From Pholiota molesta (lineage: Eukaryota; Basidiomycota; Agaricomycetes; Agaricales; Strophariaceae): a stretch of 64,000 bases of DNA. Under the pieces are notes generated by a model that made no database searches, had not been told where the DNA came from, and worked only from the letters and a program-made list of their open reading frames with translations. This document shows, piece after piece, positions 44,973 through 51,892 of this stretch; position 1 is the stretch's first letter, and every line of letters begins with the position of its first letter. Position numbers and translations under genes: made by a program. Location: contig JACGCK010000102.1 in the NCBI GenBank assembly GCA_014925825.1, forward strand, positions 1-64,000, read 5' to 3'.

Positions 44973-45234
44973 TGTTAAAGGTGGCGAGTTCGGGACGGTA
45001 CGAGACACCTGCTGGGTGAATTTCGCCGTCTCAGTGTATCAGACAGAGCAGCAATGAATGCCTGGAGTCCGAAGTGAGTAACTGAGGTGTATTGAGGAGG
45101 AACAGGACTAGCTACTTGCCTGGAGTCCAAAGTGAGTAACGAAGGACTCCAGACGTCGTTCTACAGCTACATACATGTGTGTCATGTGATAACATGTGAC
45201 CACCCAGCTGAGACTGAAACAGGCAACTCTAACA
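44973..45234 (-). repeat. Solo LTR of the copia-2 family
   Basis: 262 bp with complete ends (TGTTAAAGG...CTCTAACA) and GCTTC on both sides (44968-44972, 45235-45239). There is no internal sequence, so it is the product of LTR-LTR recombination after insertion into RNase H of copia-B. Confidence 0.95.
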
Positions 45235-45239
45235 GCTTC

Positions 45240-46500
45240 ATGCGTCCATGGTGCTCAGGATTCTTGGAGACACTGATAGCAGACTGGTTGTCAATGTGGA
45301 GAGTGGAAGGCTGGTGAATGGTGTAGCCAAATTCACGCAGAATGTTGCACATCCAAGCAATCTCCTGGTGGAGAGAGCGACGATTCCCTGCAGTTTGCTG
45401 CTCCAGCCAATTGCACCACCAGCCATGAGAGTCACATAACCACCTGTAGAGTGTCCGGTGTCTTTGCAATCGCCATGAGATGCGTCGCAGTAGGTGGTGA
45501 ACATGTCTGGACCCAGCTCGCCTGAGTAGTGCAGCTTGTGCTCCAGCGTTCCCTTGAGATAGCGCAATAGGTGTTTGACTGCTGCCCAATGTTTTGGGCC
45601 AGGGTTGCTGTTGAAACGCGCTAGGTAGGCGATGACTTGAGCAATGTCACTGCGAGTCATAGAGGCGAGATACTGGAGGGAACCGATGCAGCTGAGGTAG
45701 GGAACAGTGCACATGAATTCGATGTCATCTGGAGTGGATGCGCCCATTTCCTTCGTTAGAACGCAGCCAGGAATCATGGGAGTTGAAACAGGGCTGCAGT
45801 TGGTTATGTTGTAGCGCTCTAGGATGTCCAGGATGAATTGGCGTTGGTGGAGTGCGATTGTGCGCGATTTGCGGTCTCTGGTGATGCCTACACCAAGCAG
45901 GTACTCCGTTGGTCCAAGATTGCGGCATTTGAAGTGTCCAGCTAGCTGCTCAACTGCCCCGTCAATCGCAGCAGCGTTCTTGCAAGCGAAGGTGATATCA
46001 TCAATGTAGATGGGGACGAAAATGCGAACATGGCCATCAGAATAGATGTAGACAGACCGGTCTGCTTCAACTCGCTTGAAGCCCATGTGAGTGAGGGCAG
46101 TGTGCAGCTTGATGTTCCACTGTCTAGCTGACTGCTTGAGACCATAGAGCGATTTCCGGAGTCTGTAGACCTTGTTGGGAGCGCCTTCATGAAATCCTTC
46201 AGGCTGTCTCATGTAGATGTATTCCTCAAGGTCTCCATTGGTAAAAGTGGCTGAAACGTCGACAGAGCGCAATTCCAGGTCCTCTGCAGCAGCTATGGCA
46301 AACATCATCTGTATCGTCGCAGGACGAGGCATTGGTGCGTGGACTTCCTGGTAGTCACGTCCGGGACGTTGCGAGCAGCCTTGGGCGTGTCAAATGGTGT
46401 TCCTGCCACATCATATGATAGTTGGAGGTCCTCTGATTCATCCCATACCATGTAGGCCATAGGCTGCCAGGCGAGTGCCAAAGGCATGAGGGTCAATCAC
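45240..46500 (-). pseudogene. Copia-B reverse transcriptase and RNase H
   Basis: On the minus strand the frame enters from a linker (GTPFDTPKAARN, about 46400) and then shows YQEVHAPMPRPATI, SVDVSATFTNGDLEEYIYM, LYGLKQSARQWN, the catalytic IYIDDITF (about 46000), LGPTEYLLGVGI, and RNase H with TYCDASHGDCKDTGHS (about 45500). A frameshift near 45390 moves the REIAWMCNIL...HIDNQSAI part into another frame. The region between integrase and RT is deleted near 46350. Confidence 0.85.
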
Positions 46501-46548
46501 GTCTATAACTTGGATGGTTCAACAGTAACCATTCAACTCTATACGCCA

Positions 46549-46620
46549 AGACTGGATAGCTCAGTGGTTAGAGCATCCCCCTAGATTGGGAAGGTCCTTG
46601 GTTCAAACCCAGGTCTGGTC
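46549..46620 (+). tRNA. tRNA-like sequence (tRNA pseudogene or SINE head)
   Basis: Seventy-two bases fold as a cloverleaf: acceptor GACTGGA with TCTGGTC (two G-U pairs), D arm with a perfect A box TAGCTCAGTGG, anticodon stem TCCCC/GGGAA with one mismatch, loop CTAGATT, T arm CTTGG-TTCAAAC-CCAGG containing a B box. The loop would give anticodon AGA (Ser), but there is no long variable arm and position 37 is T, both wrong for tRNA-Ser. Lying between retroelement fragments, it is more likely a SINE head or pseudogene than a working tRNA. Confidence 0.5.
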
Positions 46621-46657
46621 ATATCATTTTCCAAGGTCACCCAATTGGTTGATTATA

Positions 46658-46800
46658 ACAGATAGCTCTGTTCCTCCTCAATATACCTCAGTTACTCACT
46701 TTGGACTCCAGGCTCTCATAGCCACTCTGTCTGATACACTGAGACCATAAAACTCACACAACAGGTGTCTCATCCATTCACGTACTCGCCACCTTTTACA
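46658..46800 (+). repeat. 3' half of a copia-2 family LTR, plus strand
   Basis: It matches the LTR from GATAGCTCTGTTCC to the end CCACCTTTTACA, in the opposite orientation to copia-B. The 5' half is absent; it is followed at once by the KDZ-type fragment. It could be the trace of another insertion or rearrangement. Confidence 0.8.
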
Positions 46801-46851
46801 TTTTTATATTTTTTGTTTGTGTATTTATTAATTTACAAGTAATTTTTATAG

Positions 46852-48151
46852 CATTGTGCTTTTGAAAATTGCACCAATAACTTACTCAATGCTTGGGGTG
46901 GTGTATTCTGTCAACAACATGAACAAGAGTATGGTTCAAGGTATCGTATATATTTTATAGTGTTTTTACAATATTAACTATTTAATAGATGTTGTATTCT
47001 AAATTGTGATGGAGAATGATGGCTAGGTACTCTGGCTTGTCAGGACCATGCTCTTGAATGGAAACGACACAAAGCTCATAAAAGCAAGTCAACAGTCAAT
47101 GGTATACATTGTATTATTCAGCATCCTGCCAATATTCAACCTTGGCAACACAATTGCGCATGGCGGATTCACCAACCACATGATGAAGAACAAGTTATCC
47201 ATGGTCTTTGTCATTACTTTTCACCTGGCAAATTCTACTGTGTTGAAACCATTTGTACACCATGTGGAGTGGTTTTAGCATGGACTTTGTTTGATAAAGC
47301 TGAACCTCCAACTCATATTCTCGATTGGTTGGACACAGTAGTCTATCCAAACATGGAAGATCGGCCTGCTTATATCCGTATTGATAAAGCTTGTTTGGTG
47401 AGTAGTATATTTTCCAATTGAACTTGTAGTTAATTAGTATCTTAGGTTTTGCGAAGTCTTGCTCTGCGACCAAACTACTCATTTCATTGTGGACTCTTAC
47501 CATTATATCAACCACAAGGCAGATGATGAAATATGTAGGACTTATTGCAATCCTACACCTGAGAGTGGTGACTTGGTTGGAGAATGCACTGATGACAATG
47601 GAAATGTTTACAAAGTACATATATATTTTATTTATTCTTGTATTCATTTCAACTTCTTTATTTAGGTTCGGGAATTCAATACTGAAGCTAGTGAGCAGCT
47701 CAATGCTTGGATGACTGGATTCAATTCAATTCTCAAGTGCATGGTGTCCAAGAACTTTAAGTGGTTCTTGCATTCAATGCTATTCTACCACGCAAAACAT
47801 ATTATGATCAAGATTGAAGAGAAACAAAATTCCAATAATCACAATGTACCACTGCAACCCAGAACAAACAGATCTGATAGTAGTATGGAAAGTGATAGTG
47901 ATGATACAAGTAGTTCTGAGGAAGAGGAAGAGGAAGAGGAAGAGGAAGAGGAAGAGGAAGAGGAAGAGGAAGAGGAAGAGGAAGAGGAAGAGGAAGAGGA
48001 AGAGGAAGAGGAAGAGGAAGAGGAAGAGGAAGAGGAAGAGGAAGAGGAAGAGGAAGAGGAAGAGGAAGAGGAAGAGGAAGAGGAAGAGGAAGAGGAAGAG
48101 GAAGAGGAAGAGGAAGAGGAAGAGGAAGAGAGTGAATCTAGTAGTGACTGA
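46852..48151 (+). pseudogene. KDZ-transposon-associated cysteine-cluster protein (CxC5/CxC6-like)
   Basis: Exons are about 46852-46940, 46989-47397, 47446-47614 and 47666-48151, with AG/GT borders. The first reads HCAFENCTNNLLNAWGGVFC, the second CCILNCDGE (then TGA) and LACQDHALEWKRH, a Cys/His cluster I associate with the CxC5/CxC6 domains beside KDZ (Kyakuja-Dileera-Zisupton) transposases. Then come HDEEQVIHGLCHYFSPGKFY, FIVDSYHYINHK and LNAWMTGFNSIL, typical of that family. The tail has 71 consecutive Glu codons and ends ESESSSD. A TGA near 47020 and frameshifts near 47110 and 47460 make it a pseudogene; upstream exons are missing. It would act with a KDZ transposase, which is not in the window. 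Confidence 0.75.
47918..48130 (+). repeat. (GAGGAA)n microsatellite, 213 bp
   Basis: About 35 perfect hexamer units in the frame of the KDZ-associated gene, encoding an uninterrupted run of 71 Glu. The related 3' remnants at 36080 and 50000 have no such tract, so the expansion is specific to this copy. Confidence 0.95.
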
Positions 48152-48751
48152 AGTCTTTCTATTATTTAATTCTACTTCTTTTGAGTGCTTAAAAGTCTAA
48201 TATGGACTAATATTAAGATCAGGCTATAGCTATCTAAAAACCAATGAAGACTCATAAAGATTGATAGAATTTATGCAGATCTTTTAAAACTAGTTTAACA
48301 ACAGTAATAGAATAAATGATCAGTCAGTAGTGGAACTAGTGGTGACCAGTGATATCTAGTAGTTGATCACTGGCAACCACTGAAGTTGACTACTGAAGAC
48401 TACTGGGTAACCACTAATAACCACTGGCAACCACTGAGGACCAGTGAAGACCAGTGGTTGACCACTGATGACCACTGAGGACTAGTGGTTGAGCACTGAG
48501 GACCACTGAGGACCACTGAGGACCAGTGGTTGAGTACTGATGACCACTGAGGACCAGTGGTTGACCACTGATGACCACTGAGGACCAGTGGTTGACCACT
48601 GATGACCACTGAGGACCAGTGGTTGACACTGATGACTACTGAGGACCACTGAAAATCAGTGGTTCACCACTGATGACCAGTGGTTGACCACTGGTAAGCA
48701 GTGCTCGCCAGTGGTGACCACTGCTAAGGGGTACTGCAGGGTAAAGTACTG

Positions 48752-49262
48752 CCAACTTGTCAAGAAGCAGGAGGGACAAAGCAAAGCCACTGAACTTGTC
48801 TGGAAGCACCCTAATAAGTGTCATACTAGCCAGCTCATCATCTAGATTGGAGAGAGTGAAGTCCTTAGGCCAAAGATCCTGAATGCAGTTGATAGCAGTG
48901 TCCACCCTGTTCATAAGTGACTGCAACGTCTTGTCTTCCTGCTTCCTGATTGAAAAGAGTTGTCATAGGCATTGAAGCATGCACCAGGACGTTTCTGGAG
49001 GTGTACTGCAGCCAGGGCAGCCCACATCTTGACTGGATCATTCAAAATTGTGCGAAATGGATCTTCTGGTTCTCCTCCACTGCCAGATAGATGTAGCCTG
49101 CTGCCTTGTCTGGTTTGAGGTACCATGCATCGAGTGCAGTCTCTTCTCTGTCCTTAGGAGGCGATGAAACCGTGGGGGCCTTGGATTGACTGGAAACAAT
49201 GCACCAGATGCCCTGGGAGCATAGCCAAGCCTGCATTTTACCACACCAAGTTGGGTAGTTGG
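48752..49262 (-). pseudogene. Copia-B gag fragment between two KDZ insertions
   Basis: On the minus strand it covers PTWCGEMQAWLCSQG to SLLLLDKL of the copia-2 family gag, with frameshifts near 49060 and 48930. Both ends are KDZ-type termini. Confidence 0.85.
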
Positions 49263-51090
49263 CAGTACTTTACCCTCCAGTACCCTTAGCAGTGCTCGCC
49301 AGTGGTGAGCACTGCTTACCAGTGCTCACCACTGCTGAACCACTAATTTTCAGTGGTCACCACTGGTGAACCACTGATCTTCAGTGGTCTTCAGTGGTTG
49401 TCAGTGGTCACCACTGTTCACCACTGGCCAACTACTGCTCTTCAGTGGTCACTACTGGTTACCACTGGTTACCACTGGTGAACTACTGATCTTCAGTGGT
49501 CTTCAGTGGTTATCAGTGGTCACCACTGCTCAACTACTGGTCAACCACTAATCTTCAGTGGTCACCACTAGTTGTCAGTGGTTGTCAGTGGTTGTCAGTA
49601 GTTGTTAGTGGTCAACCATTGGTCAACCACTGATCTTCAGTGGTCAACCACTAGCCACCAGTTGTCAGTGGTCAGTAGTTAGCAGTGGTTGACCACTGAT
49701 CTTTGGGGGTCTTCTGTGATTGCCAGTGGTCACTAGTGGTCTTTAGTGGTCAACTATTGGTCAATAGTGGTCAGCTAGTGGTCTTTAGTAGTCAACCACT
49801 AGTTAACCACTAGTCTTTACTGCTCTTCAGTGGTTGCCAATGATTAATCACTAGTTATTACCAAGCACCACTAGTTCCACTACTGACTTCTTAATATTAC
49901 TCCATATTAGACTTTTAAACACTCAAAAGAAGTAGAATTCAACAATAAAATATTTCTGTCACTACTAGATTCACTCTCCCCCTTCTCCTCCTCCTTATCT
50001 TCCTTCTTACTTTCTTCATTTTCTTTAGAACTGTTTGTCTCATTACTATCACTTTCTATACTACTATCAGATCTGTTTCTTCTAGATTGCTATAGTATAT
50101 TATGGTTGTTGGATTTCTTTTCAATCTTGATATGAACATGTTTTGCCTAGTAGAATAGTATTGAATACAAGAAGCACTTAAAGTGCTTGGACACTATGCA
50201 CTTGAGAATTGAGTTGAATCTAGTCATTCAGCTTATGAGCTGCTCACCAGCTTTTGTGTTGAATTCTCACACCTGAATGAAGAAGTTGAAATAAATACAA
50301 CTTATTAGGCCCTGGTGCACCAATAGTAGATATAAAACTCTCAGGCCAAAAATAGAGGGACTACCTTGTCCCGCCATAGCCCACTGGCTACTCAGGATGC
50401 TACTTTCTAACTGACTTCCCATCCCTGGGTAGAGGATTTGCTTAACTTAAGCCAACCAGCACAGATAACCACTCTATTCCAAGTCACTGTCTTGCCTCCT
50501 GCCCAAACTCAGAGCATATCATGGGTTGACTAGTGGTAACCACTAAAGACCACTAGCAACCACTGAAGACCTCTGAAGATCAGTGGTGACCACTAAAGAG
50601 CATTGACAACCACTGATAACCAGTGGTAACCACTAAAGAGCACTGACAACCACTGATAACCAGTGGTAACTACTGGTGAGGTCACCACTGGTTATCAGTG
50701 GTTGACCACTAACAACCACTAAAGACTACTGAGGATCAGTGGTGAAGATCAGTGGTTGACTAGTGGTTGACCACTGAAGAGTACTGATAACCACTGATGA
50801 CTAGTGATTGACCACTGAAGACCACTGAAGATCACTAAAGATTACTGAAGATTAGTGGTTCACCAGTGGTGACCATTGGTAAACAGTGCTCACCAGTGGT
50901 GAGCAGTGGTTACCACTGGTAATTTATACCACTGGTTACCAGTGGTTGAGCAGTGGTGAGCAGTGGTCCTAATTCTTCAATTAAGCTTTTAGATAGGCAT
51001 TATATGGTAGAATTTCATTTTCAACTAGTGGTCACCACTGCTCAACCACTGCTCTGCCACTGCTTAGGGGTGCTGGAGTGTAAAGACCTC
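49263..51090 (-). mobile_element. KDZ-type element 3, complete 1,828-bp non-autonomous copy
   Basis: The ends are CAGTACTTTACCCTCCAGTA (plus-strand left) and, read inward from the right, GAGGTCTTTACACTCCAGCA. GTAGTTGG is duplicated at 49255-49262 and 51091-51098. Internally it is element 1 in reverse orientation: CCACTG arrays 49290-49850 and 50520-51060, and the inverted KDZ gene remnant 49900-50290. It is inserted into the start of copia-B gag. Confidence 0.9.
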
Positions 51091-51442
51091 GTAGTTGGTT
51101 GCATTGAGTTTGGCAAAGGTGGGCAATGAAGAAGCCATGATTGTGTGAGATGGAAATGAGATGATGTGGTGGTGGTGAAAGAGGGTGTGTAGGGGTGTGC
51201 AATGAATGCTGGGACATGATGATGTGGCAGTAGAAGCAATGGTGTGACAAGTGCGAGTGAAAAAAGAGAGAGTGCAGAAATGGAAAGTTGAGACTGTTCC
51301 TGGAAATTGAGTTTAAAGTGCTGTGTGCATGGGGCCCATAACCTGAGAAACATGGTGAGTTCACAAATGGACGAGACACCTGCTGGGTGAGTTTTGCCAT
51401 CTCAATGTAACAGACAGAGCGGCTATGAGAACCCAAAGTGAG
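51091..51442 (-). pseudogene. Copia-B 5' LTR part, leader and gag start
   Basis: Gag ATG at 51138 (minus), MASSLPTFAKLNATNY, up to the KDZ target. The leader is 51139-51329, the primer site 51330-51343, and the LTR end 51344-51442, with part of the doubled GGACTCCAGG region deleted at about 51430. The LTR is then cut by the Gypsy. Confidence 0.8.
51330..51343 (-). promoter_or_regulatory. Copia-B primer-binding site
   Basis: On the minus strand GGTTATGGGCCCC follows the LTR end; it is the fifth copy of this primer site in the window. Confidence 0.75.
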
Positions 51443-51874
51443 TGTGATGCCTTGGGTTCGAGGGACTTCGGGTGCCGAGGAGTAGGAGAAACAGAGCGAG
51501 GGAGGGACGCGAAGGAGCGTCCGCTCGCCTGGCTAGGTGAAGGTAGAGCGAAGCGAGGGGGGGACGCGGGAAGCGTCGACCCGCCTGGCTGAGGATAGGG
51601 ATGTTGTAACTCATCGTCTTGAGGACGTGTCACCCTTGTCAGGGAGGCGGTTGCAGGGCGCCCAGCCGGCGAGGGTAGAGGGGGCCTCTCAGACGTTGAG
51701 CTCGACAGCGTGAAAGAAGTAGTATATGATGCTAGCTACGTGACAAGACGAATGTTATCTACAGCAAGTAAACATATGTAAATAGGGGTCACGTGGCTGG
51801 CATCGCAAGAATGTCAAGATGGTTAAAGGTAAGAAAAGGGACCTGCAGACGTAAGATATAGTACATGTATCACA
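51443..51874 (-). repeat. Gypsy 3' LTR
   Basis: 432 bp bounded by TGTGATGCC and GTATCACA, a short inverted terminal repeat TGTGAT/ATCACA. A purine tract (ACGGGGGGGCAC in element orientation) lies at 51875-51886. Its distal half is GC-rich with a doubled GGGACGCG...CCGCCTGGCT unit. The second LTR is outside the window. Confidence 0.8.
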
Positions 51875-51892
51875 GTGCCCCCCCGTTGGCAG

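Larger units (their letters stand above)
46801..48751 (+). mobile_element. KDZ-type element 2, right part
   Basis: It holds a KDZ-associated cysteine-cluster gene fragment, then CCACTG subterminal arrays (48320-48730) and the shared terminus (right end read inward CAGTACTTTACCCTGCAGTA) at 48751. The adjoining CCAACTTG (48752-48759) would be its target copy in copia-B gag. The left end is missing, cut against the LTR fragment at 46800. Confidence 0.7.
44488..51442 (-). mobile_element. Copia-B (copia-2 family), minus strand, heavily interrupted
   Basis: Ordered on the minus strand: 5' LTR part (51442-51344), primer site, gag start, KDZ element 3, gag fragment, KDZ element 2, LTR fragment and tRNA-like sequence, RT-RNase H (46500-44800), purine tract and 3' LTR (44749-44488). 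It is inserted in the copia-A integrase next to TTTGG (44483-44487). Its own 5' LTR is cut by the Gypsy at 51443. Integrase is missing between gag and RT. Confidence 0.75.

Noticed and set aside
46549..46620. A functional serine tRNA gene
   Set aside because: The AGA anticodon lacks the long variable arm of serine tRNAs, position 37 is T and the anticodon stem has a mismatch, so a pseudogene or SINE head is more likely.
47814..48200. Lys/Arg repeat frame of 128 codons
   Set aside because: A shifted reading of the (GAGGAA)n tract; the Glu frame continues a recognisable KDZ-associated gene.
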